Positions 1 through 6,203 of a DNA stretch of 8,858 nucleotides are shown here, piece after piece. Where the stretch lies: NCBI GenBank assembly GCA_002746235.1, contig NVWJ01000010.1, positions 107,988 to 116,845 of the forward strand, written 5' to 3'. Every line of letters starts with the position of its first letter. Within the stretch, counting starts at the first letter, position 1. The notes beneath the pieces were generated by a model. That model searched no databases. It saw only the letters and a program-made list of their open reading frames with translations, and was not told the origin of the DNA. The translations under genes and the position numbers were made by a program. The DNA comes from Planctomycetota bacterium (lineage in GTDB: Bacteria; Planctomycetota; UBA1135).

Positions 1-10
1 GCGATTTGCC

Positions 11-46
11 AGAGGCGCTCTCTTAATTGAGAGCGCCTCTTTTTTT
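11..46 (+). terminator. Rho-independent terminator of a plus-strand gene left of the window
   Basis: A perfect 12-bp inverted repeat, AGAGGCGCTCTC (11-22) and GAGAGCGCCTCT (29-40), encloses the 6-nt loop TTAATT and runs straight into seven T residues (40-46). This is a textbook intrinsic terminator reading left to right. On the minus strand the hairpin is followed by GGCAAATCGC, which has no T tract, so it should not efficiently stop transcription coming from the right. It implies a plus-strand gene ending just outside the window, convergent with the minus-strand genes here. Confidence 0.9.
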
Positions 47-52
47 GCTCCA

Positions 53-203
53 CCCCGAAACGCCGTCATTCCGGGAATGGGCTGCGTTTTTGCGCGTCTG
101 CGGCGTTGCTTTGGCTTGGTCGTAGAGGGACTACGACCTGCGCCTCGCGCCTTGCTTACGCACAAAACCGCTTGCCCATTCCCGAAAGCACGACGTTTCG
201 GGG
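53..203. repeat. Palindromic repeat unit 1 (151 bp, REP/MITE-like)
   Basis: The unit begins with CCCCGAAACG (53-62) and ends with its exact reverse complement CGTTTCGGGG (194-203). The outer 30 bases of both ends match at 26 of 30 positions when one is reverse-complemented. The whole unit is close to symmetrical about position 128. From outside in it shows the 30-bp terminal arms, a second arm pair (GCG 84-86 with CGC 169-171, GCGCGT 92-97 with ACGCAC 158-163), and a perfect 8-bp central hairpin. Smaller dyads are nested in the arms: CATTCC-G-GGAATG at 67-79 and CCGAAA/TTTCGG at 182-201. No coding capacity is credible. Flanks share CTCC (48-51 and 204-207), but this is too short and off by one base to call a target-site duplication. 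It is probably a dispersed non-coding element; the copy number elsewhere is unknown. Confidence 0.8.
118..138. repeat. Central hairpin of repeat unit 1
   Basis: GGTCGTAG (118-125) and CTACGACC (131-138) form a perfect 8-bp stem around the loop AGGGA. The same stem occurs 163 bases further on in unit 2 with a loop changed by one base (ACGGA), so the stem is kept while the loop varies. Confidence 0.85.
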
Positions 204-217
204 CTCCGCGCTCCGCA

Positions 218-365
218 CCCAAGCGCCGTCATTCCGGGTATGGGTGTTGGCATTGCGCACCTGCTGCGTTGCTTCGGCTTGGTCGTAGACGGACTACGAC
301 CGGCACCTTGCGCCTTGCTTGTGCACAAAACCCCAATCACCCCTTCCCTGCAAGCACGACGTTTC
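218..365. repeat. Palindromic repeat unit 2, degenerate second copy
   Basis: Bases 224-332 match 61-169 of unit 1 at 91 of 109 positions without gaps (offset 163). After 3 extra bases the right ends match again over 14 bases (AAGCACGACGTTTC, 186-199 and 352-365). The left end (CCCAAGCG, 218-225) is an altered form of CCCCGAAACG, and the terminal GGGG of the right end is absent: the unit stops at 365, next to the stop codon of the minus-strand gene. Outer arms still pair (GGGTG 242-246 with CACCC 338-342; TTGG 247-250 with CCAA 333-336; GCGCAC 255-260 with GTGCAC 321-326, the last with one G-T pair). Lying 3' of a gene and between convergent transcription units is the usual place for REP-type sequences. 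Confidence 0.75.
281..301. repeat. Central hairpin of repeat unit 2
   Basis: GGTCGTAG (281-288) and CTACGACC (294-301) form a perfect 8-bp stem with the 5-nt loop ACGGA. No T tract follows on either strand, so it is not an intrinsic terminator. It could instead slow 3' exonucleases on the mRNA of the gene ending at 366, as REP hairpins do in enterobacteria; that role is inference. Confidence 0.8.
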
Positions 366-1382
366 TTATTGCACGACTTGGGTCACGATGTTCGACATGC
401 GCGCATCGGGGCAGGAGTTGCGCTCGGCGGCTTGGAAGTAGAGGGTGCGGCCAGCCGCTGCCGATGGAATCGAGCGGGTCAAGGAGTAGTCGCCATTGCC
501 GTCGAAGGAGCTTAGAGAGACTAATTGAGCTCCAGGATTACCAAGTGGGAGGGTGATTCCAAAATCCACGCACCAAGTGCCAGCGTTCACCACGGTACTG
601 CCTAATGCAGTGCTCCACATGAGTACCACGTCCTCGTTAGGGGTGCCGTGAGACAACTGAATGCTTGCGCTTTGTCCAGCAACCAGCGGATCCATACACA
701 GACCAAGATCTTCGGACTCTACTTTGGTGAAGGTGAAAGTGCCGAGAGGTACGCCTGCAAAAGGATAGCCGGCAATCTGGGCGATCGGTTGCGCAGGGTT
801 GGAGTTGGCATTGCCAGAGGTGTACTGGATGCCATCGTCGGTTCCGGCATCGTAAGCGTTTAGGTTCACAACTATCTGGTCCATCCAACGGTCGTTTTGG
901 AAAAGTTCAAGCCCATCGACTCCAATAAACCAATCAGGGCTTGGCGCAATCATGGTGACCAAAGTGACTGCTGGGTAATCAGAGGTCAGGTCAAAGGTAA
1001 AGGAAATGGAGCCTGGGGAGTTGATGCCGCCGCCAGAAAGGAGAAACTCCATATCGTTGTTGGCAATTGCGCTGTTGATTTCCTGGGTGAGCAAGCTCGT
1101 CGCTCCCAATTCAGCCATGCTTTCCATGCCTGGACTAGCGAGTGAGCCCATTTCCCAAAGGGAGAAATTGGAAAGGTGAGTGCCACCAATCAACGGTGAG
1201 AAGTGTGGATTACCCGGGAAATCGGTAGGGTGATTTTGAAAACTCCAACTCGCATCGAAGGTGACTTCGTAAGTCGCGTTCAGGGAGTGATTGCAGGTCT
1301 GAGCGTTGGCCGTAGAAGCCAGTGTGGTTGAAAATGCGCCGGTGAGCAGCGCAAGAGTCAAAATGCGGGTAGGAAAGGTCAT
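366..1382 (-). CDS. Secreted Spondin_N-domain protein with C-terminal beta-sandwich tail
   Basis: The protein has 338 residues from the ATG at 1382. A TTG 12 bases upstream (1394) would add four residues, but neither start has a Shine-Dalgarno, so ATG is preferred. Residues 1-28 are a Sec signal peptide (MTFPTR, a hydrophobic stretch, cleavage likely after TANA). Residues about 36-220 match the Spondin_N pattern: TYEVTFDASWS, then HFSPLIGGTH, LWEMGSLASPGMESMAELG, the hallmark MIAPSPDWFIGVDGL (144-158) and DAGTDDG (178-184). Spondin_N is a C2-like beta-sandwich first known from animal F-spondin and also found in bacterial secreted proteins of unknown role. The last ~110 residues form a separate Ser/Gly/Val-rich region with Cys residues, like the short tails of many planctomycete exported proteins. 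The product is probably periplasmic or extracellular, and its ligand is unknown. The gene lies 53 bp downstream of the sulfotransferase-like gene, and repeat unit 2 begins right after its stop. Confidence 0.85.
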   Translation of the reverse strand: MTFPTRILTLALLTGAFSTTLASTANAQTCNHSLNATYEVTFDASWSFQNHPTDFPGNPHFSPLIGGTHLSNFSLWEMGSLASPGMESMAELGATSLLTQEINSAIANNDMEFLLSGGGINSPGSISFTFDLTSDYPAVTLVTMIAPSPDWFIGVDGLELFQNDRWMDQIVVNLNAYDAGTDDGIQYTSGNANSNPAQPIAQIAGYPFAGVPLGTFTFTKVESEDLGLCMDPLVAGQSASIQLSHGTPNEDVVLMWSTALGSTVVNAGTWCVDFGITLPLGNPGAQLVSLSSFDGNGDYSLTRSIPSAAAGRTLYFQAAERNSCPDARMSNIVTQVVQ

Positions 1383-1407
1383 GATGTTTAGCAAAGGGTC
1401 TGGGATC

Positions 1408-1413
1408 AGTATA
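1408..1413 (-). promoter_or_regulatory. Possible -10 element upstream of the Spondin_N gene
   Basis: On the minus strand the 53-bp gap between the two exported-protein genes contains TATACT, five of six matches to TATAAT, about 25 bases before the ATG at 1382. The hexamer 17 bases upstream (ATATTC, 1431-1436) is a poor -35, and a TGTGACA lies too close. This is a weak candidate; the gene could equally be read through from upstream. Confidence 0.2.
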
Positions 1414-1435
1414 GATGCAAGTTGTCACAGGAATA

Positions 1436-3022
1436 TCACAATCCTTGAGGGATCGCGATGCCTTGCGTTCTCAGAGCTTCTAACCCAGGATGGCCCGGCA
1501 TCAGATGTGTGATACGGAAAAGCGAGTTCGCCTTGACTGGGCTTCCTTCGTCACCTTCTGCTTCTTCTTCCGAGACTAGATCGCAGTCCCATTCCCACAC
1601 AGTCTTGCCATCGGGATGGACCTCGAACAGCTTTCCTGGGGCACCAGAACAAATGAGAGTGTTGCCATTTGGAAGACGCTGCACGCCGCTGATGAAACTG
1701 GAAAAGAAATCGGCCTTCTCTGGAGCGGTGTAGGTCCAAGAAGTTTTCGCTGGACCGAAGCGGCCACCTGCATCAAGCAGATAGGCTCCTGCAGCATTGC
1801 GAGTCGGCCACCATTCTTCAATGCTGGAGTAATCACCGCCCGGGCGATCCTTCCCATTGTTGAAAACCATCAGTCCGCCGGCACCGAGTTGGCCGTCTTC
1901 AATCCACTGGACATCGTGCTGCCCAACGAGCACACGGTCTTCCAGGGTGCCCATGTCATAGGCCGCAGGATTCCCCCAGCGATAGAGCAAGTCGCCGCCG
2001 TGGCCTAGGCGTCCGCCGCTCCGCGAGGCTGCTTCGGCGGTGGTGGTGGAGTGATCAATCACCCAAATCTCATCGAAGCGGCGCACACTGATGGCGATTT
2101 GGTCGAGGGCTGGGTTGTAGTCGATGGCGTTGGTGTGCATCCAATCCGCATCACGGAACTTTTTGCGGCGTAATTCTTTGGCCGAGGGCGGGTCATCGCT
2201 TTCGGGTTTCGATCCAGCTTCCGGGGGCGGAGGAGAGTCGTCAGGATGGGTGTCGTCGTCATCGCCACCGGCATAACCCATGGCTGCAAGTTGATCCATC
2301 TCCGCATCGAGCTCCTGCTCCGACTTCAACTCCGGATCGCGGTCGCCGTTGATGTCAATCCGTTCCGGATGTGCCGCCACCACTCCGTAATTCGGTGCTT
2401 CTGGATCAAAGTCCTGAATCAAGTGATCCCAAGAGTGCCACTGCCAAACGATTTCGGCGCCATCGGTGCCGAACGGGCGAATCTCATAAATCGAATCGTG
2501 CCAGAACTCTTCGCCACGTAATAACTCGGGATCGCGTCCGTTAGCCAGAGCTTCTTCAGCACTGTGTTTCTCCCAAACAATCAGCAGAAGATTACCGTTG
2601 GGCATAGGTTCAAGGTCGTGATGATGATGACGTTCCCCATCTGCCAGTCGGTATTCCCACAGCACGGTGCCATCGGCAGCAATCTCTTGAATGCCACCAC
2701 CAATGCCGCCGCCGGCAAAGTCGACCTCTTCCTCAATGCGCATACATCGGTAAAGCGTGCCGCGTTTGGTCAAGTAGGCCGAGTTGCCCGGCTCCCACTC
2801 GGTTTCCCACTGATGCACGGTTTCTCCTTTGCGATCCACCAGGAAAACGTTCTTGCTCTTCAGCGGCGTGATTAAAAGATAACCATCTTGCGCCGAGTCC
2901 GACCCCCATCCTTCCCGCGCGGGTTCAGGAAGGGGCGTTGGGTCGTCCAGGTCGGGCCCGGAATGCGTGCAAGCCGCTAGCAGAAGGGGGAGCAAGCATG
3001 CGTAGAGGAGTGGCCGTGGCAT
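1436..3022 (-). CDS. Lipoprotein of the arylsulfotransferase (ASST) family
   Basis: The protein has 528 residues. The N-terminus MPRPLLYACLLPLLLAAC is a lipoprotein signal with lipobox LAAC, lipidated Cys18, and +2 Thr. The rest resembles the ASST beta-propeller family: repeated blade motifs such as NVFLVDRKGETVHQW (58-72), LEPMPNGNLLLIVW (137-150), QRLPNGNTLICSG (448-460) and FEVHPDGKTVWEW (466-478). In E. coli ASST the active site is His252, His356, Arg374 and His436. Plausible equivalents here are His134/135 (in HHHHD), His296 (MHTNAIDYNP), Arg314, exactly 18 residues after His296 as in E. coli, and His369 (GQHDVQWI). Family chemistry is PAPS-independent transfer of sulfate between phenolic compounds, but many relatives are untested. 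Residues about 228-290 are an insert with an acidic, Pro-rich core (GGDDDDTHPDDSPPPPE) between the family motifs HPERIDIN and DWMH. The start lies 28 bp after tsaB with no clear Shine-Dalgarno; the lipoprotein signal fixes the start. Confidence 0.85.
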   Translation of the reverse strand: MPRPLLYACLLPLLLAACTHSGPDLDDPTPLPEPAREGWGSDSAQDGYLLITPLKSKNVFLVDRKGETVHQWETEWEPGNSAYLTKRGTLYRCMRIEEEVDFAGGGIGGGIQEIAADGTVLWEYRLADGERHHHHDLEPMPNGNLLLIVWEKHSAEEALANGRDPELLRGEEFWHDSIYEIRPFGTDGAEIVWQWHSWDHLIQDFDPEAPNYGVVAAHPERIDINGDRDPELKSEQELDAEMDQLAAMGYAGGDDDDTHPDDSPPPPEAGSKPESDDPPSAKELRRKKFRDADWMHTNAIDYNPALDQIAISVRRFDEIWVIDHSTTTAEAASRSGGRLGHGGDLLYRWGNPAAYDMGTLEDRVLVGQHDVQWIEDGQLGAGGLMVFNNGKDRPGGDYSSIEEWWPTRNAAGAYLLDAGGRFGPAKTSWTYTAPEKADFFSSFISGVQRLPNGNTLICSGAPGKLFEVHPDGKTVWEWDCDLVSEEEAEGDEGSPVKANSLFRITHLMPGHPGLEALRTQGIAIPQGL

Positions 3023-3050
3023 GCCGGAGTGTAAAGGTTTGTCAGTTAGC

Positions 3051-3683
3051 CTAAGCCCGAAAAGCAGCAGGACGCAAATAGAGTGGTTCGGTTGGAAGCA
3101 AGTTTGTGAGGCCTTCGCCGGAAATGTTTATGCCCATACTCTTTGCAAAATGAATCAAATCTATTGCGCTCGCCTGACAACTTGTGCGCAATTGCACTCC
3201 ACCTGTTGCAAAACGCTCGTCGCCTAAAAAGGACTCTTGGCCGATGGCAGCAGCGCCATCCTCCAGCGAAATCACCTGCGGTTTTTGCACGGTCTCCAGC
3301 GAGTCGCCGCGGCGTAGGTAAGTCGCGTGGTAAACCTCTTGGCGATAGGCATCCAAAATGAGATGCAGCTTTTCGTTTTGGTGGTTTTGCGCGAAGGCGG
3401 CGGCATCGAAGGAGGGGATCCCGGCGCAGGGAATGCCGAGCGCATAGCCAAGCATGATGCCGGCGCTGCACGCAATGCGTAGTCCGGTGTAGGAACCAGG
3501 GCCGATGCCGACTAGGACTCCACGCAGGTCACTGCGTTCGGCGTTGGCATTTGCGAGCAAAGTTTGCACCGCTTGCATGAGTCCTTTACCGCGTTGTTCA
3601 CTGAAATCGACTTCGCTGGTATCCGCGCCACTCCAAAGGGCGACGGAGTTGCGTGGGCCGGACAGCTCAAGAGCTAGGAGCAT
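3051..3683 (-). CDS. tsaB: tRNA t6A biosynthesis protein TsaB
   Basis: The protein has 210 residues, close to the usual 220-230. TsaB is the non-catalytic partner of TsaD, and with TsaE it transfers the threonylcarbamoyl group to A37 of ANN-decoding tRNAs in the cytoplasm. The ASKHA-fold signatures are visible: LLALELSG (2-9; most family members have LAxDTS, so the Asp is Glu here), the hallmark GIGPGSYTGLRI (59-70), GIPCAGIPSFDAAAF (83-97) and LDAYRQEVYHA (110-120). The C-terminus PLYLRPAAFRA is typical. It starts 4 bp after the glmM stop, with a weak TTAGGT as ribosome site, so it is presumably co-transcribed. tsaC, tsaD and tsaE are not in this window. tsaB is essential in many bacteria. 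Confidence 0.93.
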   Translation of the reverse strand: MLLALELSGPRNSVALWSGADTSEVDFSEQRGKGLMQAVQTLLANANAERSDLRGVLVGIGPGSYTGLRIACSAGIMLGYALGIPCAGIPSFDAAAFAQNHQNEKLHLILDAYRQEVYHATYLRRGDSLETVQKPQVISLEDGAAAIGQESFLGDERFATGGVQLRTSCQASAIDLIHFAKSMGINISGEGLTNLLPTEPLYLRPAAFRA

Positions 3684-3687
3684 AGAC

Positions 3688-5058
3688 CTAAACCAGAATG
3701 TCGTCTTGCTTGACCGCCGCTTCCAGTTTGGCGATGGAGGAGTCGACTAAATCAGCTTCCAACGCCTCTACCATCAAGCGTAAAAGCAATTCGGTGCCGG
3801 AAAAGCGCACCACAATGCGTCCGCGGTCGCCGAGTTCCCTTTCCAGGTCAGCGCAGGCAGCGAACAGGCTCGGCAGTTGCTCCAGCGGCAGGCGTTTGGA
3901 GACCTTCAGGTTGACCAAACGCTGCGGCAGGTCTGCATAACCCGGTGCGAAATCACTAGGCTCCTCGCCGTCGCGGGCAAGGCTCTCAAGTACGCGCAGT
4001 AGGGTGTAGATGCCATCGCCACGGTAGCCGTGGTCGTCGCCGAACAGAATGTGCCCAGACTTCTCGCCGCCTAAGTTGAAGTTGCCTTCACGCATAGCAG
4101 CCGCAACGTATTTATCGCCAACTTGCGCGCGCAATAAGGTCGCGCCGACATCTTGCAGACAGCGCTCCAGTGCAAGATTGCTCATGACGGTGGCGACTAC
4201 AGTGTTGTCCTTCAACTCACCGCGTTTTTGCATAGAAATGCCTAAGCCAGCGAGGATTGCATCGCCGTCCAAGATGCGGCCTTTCCGGTCAATCAACATG
4301 CCACGGTCGGCATCGCCATCTAGGCTCAGTCCTAAATCGCAGCCTTTCTCAACCACTGCTTTCGCGGCAACTTCCGGATGCAGCGCACCGCAGCCATCAT
4401 TAATGTTCAAACCATCGGGCTTGTCGTTGATGCAAATCGTTTCTGCACCAAATGCGTGCAAAATGCGCGGCGCCAATTTCGATGCCGCGCCATTCGCACA
4501 ATCCACCAGAAACTTTTTACCGCCCAAATCCAAATCCGGGAAGGCTTCACTGCGCAACCACGCGATGTAATCCGACAGCAAGTTTTTGGTACGCCGTACT
4601 TCACCCACTTCCGATGCCTCGCGTGGATCTTCAGTCGACAACAATGCAGTCTCCAACTCCTGCTCCACCGCTTCGGCCAACTTCGCGCCCTGACGCCCGA
4701 GTAACTTAATCCCGTTATCCGCCGCTGGATTGTGCGATGCCGAGACCACCACTCCGGCCTGATACGGGCCTGCAAAAGTGAGGTAAGCCACACTCGGCGT
4801 AGTGGCTAATCCGAGGACATCGACATCGATGCCGCCTTTGGTTAGACCAGCCGCAACTGCCGCCACTAGAGTCTCGCCGCTTTCACGCCCATCGTGCCCA
4901 ATCAGCACTTTCGGGCGATCTTCCGCCTCATCTGGCATGTCGATGTGAATGCGTGCAGCAAGTACCAGCCCGAGCCGCTCCAGCAGTCCAGGCACAAGGG
5001 GATAGCTCCCGGCACGCCCACGGATTCCGTCGGTGCCGAATAGGGTTTGAGCATTCAT
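3688..5058 (-). CDS. glmM: Phosphoglucosamine mutase GlmM
   Basis: The protein has 456 residues, the normal length. It interconverts glucosamine-6-phosphate and glucosamine-1-phosphate on the way to UDP-GlcNAc for peptidoglycan and LPS. All four domains show: FGTDGIRG (7-14); the catalytic loop VVVSASHNPAADNGIK (103-118) with phosphoserine Ser108; metal loop SLDGDADR (245-252); sugar-binding GGEKSGH (330-336); and the phosphate-binding loop RFSGTELLLR (418-427). The last departs from the usual R-x-SGTEP-x-x-R by Leu at the Pro position, while Arg418, Ser420, Thr422 and Arg427 stay. Its ATG overlaps the cdaR stop (ATGA, 5055-5058), which implies translational coupling; there is no Shine-Dalgarno of its own. 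In Firmicutes GlmM binds and inhibits CdaA, and the gene neighbourhood here fits the same link. PmmB/ManB-type mutases are the alternative, but the cdaA-cdaR context and motifs favour GlmM. Confidence 0.95.
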   Translation of the reverse strand: MNAQTLFGTDGIRGRAGSYPLVPGLLERLGLVLAARIHIDMPDEAEDRPKVLIGHDGRESGETLVAAVAAGLTKGGIDVDVLGLATTPSVAYLTFAGPYQAGVVVSASHNPAADNGIKLLGRQGAKLAEAVEQELETALLSTEDPREASEVGEVRRTKNLLSDYIAWLRSEAFPDLDLGGKKFLVDCANGAASKLAPRILHAFGAETICINDKPDGLNINDGCGALHPEVAAKAVVEKGCDLGLSLDGDADRGMLIDRKGRILDGDAILAGLGISMQKRGELKDNTVVATVMSNLALERCLQDVGATLLRAQVGDKYVAAAMREGNFNLGGEKSGHILFGDDHGYRGDGIYTLLRVLESLARDGEEPSDFAPGYADLPQRLVNLKVSKRLPLEQLPSLFAACADLERELGDRGRIVVRFSGTELLLRLMVEALEADLVDSSIAKLEAAVKQDDILV

Positions 5059-6203
5059 GGATTGCGGGTGACGGTAACCGTCGCGGAATCGGGGTCAAGG
5101 GGACGAATGACTAAATGCTTGCGGAAGAAGCTCAGCTCAGTCGGGTCGTCGAAGTTGTAGAGGTTAGCTTCGACGGGGAGTGCGGTGCGGTCGAGCGAAT
5201 TCACATTGAGCGTGTTCATGTGCAACAAGAACTCCACGTGCGCTTCAATCCATTGCGCGTTTAACTCCAGGTCCGACTCCATGTCGGGCATTTCGGCAAT
5301 CCATTGGGTGGGGGTCGAGGCTTCTATGGTCCACGGACCGTTAGAAGCTTCATCGTCGGCGGGCAGTACGATGAGATCGGAGGCTTCGGGCAGCCATTGG
5401 AAATTTTTGACTTCGCGTAAGCGGACGGGAAGTTCCAGCAGGACACTCCGTGGTTCCATTTGGATCCCACGCTTGCTCCATTCCTTGGCCAAACGCAAGG
5501 TCTTGGTAATGGTGCCGCGTTCATTACCGCTTAGTGTCATGCTTGCGAACAATCCCGATTTCTCCAGGCTTCCACTCGCCGAGTAGGTATCGTCGATTTG
5601 CGAGGTCAACTTTTGCATGGCGAGTTTCGGTCCAGACAACGTGATTTGGCTAGGCAGGAACACCATTTCACTGATCTTGGCATCGTGCGCATCGGACGGT
5701 TTGCCGACAACGGTGACATCGCGGACATTCGGCGACAGCACCTTGGTCTGAACGCGTTGGAAAGTCAGGTTCTGTAGTTGTTGCACACCTTTGACGCCGT
5801 TGAGGAGGAAGGCGGCATCGGAAGGGCGTACCCAGACCAGGTCTTGCGGGGTCACGGGATAGTCGACGATGTCTTGAATCGGATCCACATTGAAATCCAC
5901 GACGATGGATGCTGCGCACTGGCGGCTGATGAAATCGTTGTGTTCGGAATTCGATCCGTTCAGGGTAATCCGCACGGATTGGCCGGCAGGAGGGTCGGTG
6001 AGAACCCAGCCTTCGGGCACTTCCACCGATAAATAGAAGTCGCTGGGGTCGCGCACGTCGGAATCACTGACGGTGAGAATGAGGGTGACTTCGCGGTCGA
6101 CGGAAATCTGCCCATCCACCCATGACCAAATCAAAAACCCAATGCCAAGCGCCAACAACTTACGCCGCCAATCCACCAAAAAGAGCCCGCTGACCTTATT
6201 CAT
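5055..6203 (-). CDS. cdaR: YbbR-domain protein CdaR, partner of diadenylate cyclase
   Basis: The protein has 382 residues. A short cytoplasmic N-terminus ending in DWRRK is followed by one membrane helix (about 15-29, LLALGIGFLIWSWVD) and a long extracytoplasmic part made of YbbR-type beta repeats. The first runs about 33-150; the second about 153-260 and contains the typical strand pattern VRDVTVVGKPSDAHDAKIS followed by LPSQITLSGP. The region after 265 is diverged and may be a third repeat. B. subtilis CdaR has four repeats and 483 residues, so this is shorter. CdaR binds CdaA in the membrane and modulates its activity; what it senses is not settled. The start is well supported by a strong GAGGAGG 7 bases upstream of the ATG (Shine-Dalgarno at 6211-6217). 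The gene overlaps both neighbours by 4 bp (ATGA). Confidence 0.88.
   Translation of the reverse strand: MNKVSGLFLVDWRRKLLALGIGFLIWSWVDGQISVDREVTLILTVSDSDVRDPSDFYLSVEVPEGWVLTDPPAGQSVRITLNGSNSEHNDFISRQCAASIVVDFNVDPIQDIVDYPVTPQDLVWVRPSDAAFLLNGVKGVQQLQNLTFQRVQTKVLSPNVRDVTVVGKPSDAHDAKISEMVFLPSQITLSGPKLAMQKLTSQIDDTYSASGSLEKSGLFASMTLSGNERGTITKTLRLAKEWSKRGIQMEPRSVLLELPVRLREVKNFQWLPEASDLIVLPADDEASNGPWTIEASTPTQWIAEMPDMESDLELNAQWIEAHVEFLLHMNTLNVNSLDRTALPVEANLYNFDDPTELSFFRKHLVIRPLDPDSATVTVTRNP

Noticed and set aside
47..207. CTCC flanking direct repeats as target-site duplication of unit 1
   Set aside because: It is only four bases and asymmetrically placed relative to the terminal inverted repeats; in a GC-rich stretch this is easily chance.
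53..365. CRISPR array
   Set aside because: There are only two units, each about 150 bp and palindromic throughout, with a 14-bp gap instead of regular unique spacers, and no cas genes nearby.
77..556. Plus-strand open frame of 159 codons over the repeat region
   Set aside because: It runs through both palindromic repeats and into the antisense of the Spondin_N gene, has Arg/Cys-rich low-quality composition and no domain. Other frames over the repeats (106-288, 131-340, 240-515) are open by the same GC-rich chance.
1383..1394. TTG start giving a 342-residue Spondin_N protein
   Set aside because: There is no Shine-Dalgarno for it, and the ATG four codons later gives a cleaner signal peptide.
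2328..2356. DINGDRDPE in the ASST protein as an EF-hand or dockerin calcium loop
   Set aside because: The spacing misses the position-12 acidic ligand, and the HPERIDIN part is the normal family motif preceding DWMH, so calcium binding is not supported.
2615..2632. Run of four His codons (tgatgatgatg on the plus strand) as an engineered His tag or repeat insertion
   Set aside because: It lies inside the family motif HHD-LxPxPNGN of the ASST protein, where two His are normal, so it is a small natural expansion.
3023..3050. Promoter for the ASST gene in the 28-bp gap after tsaB
   Set aside because: CTGACA and TACACT are present but much too close together for a sigma-70-type promoter.
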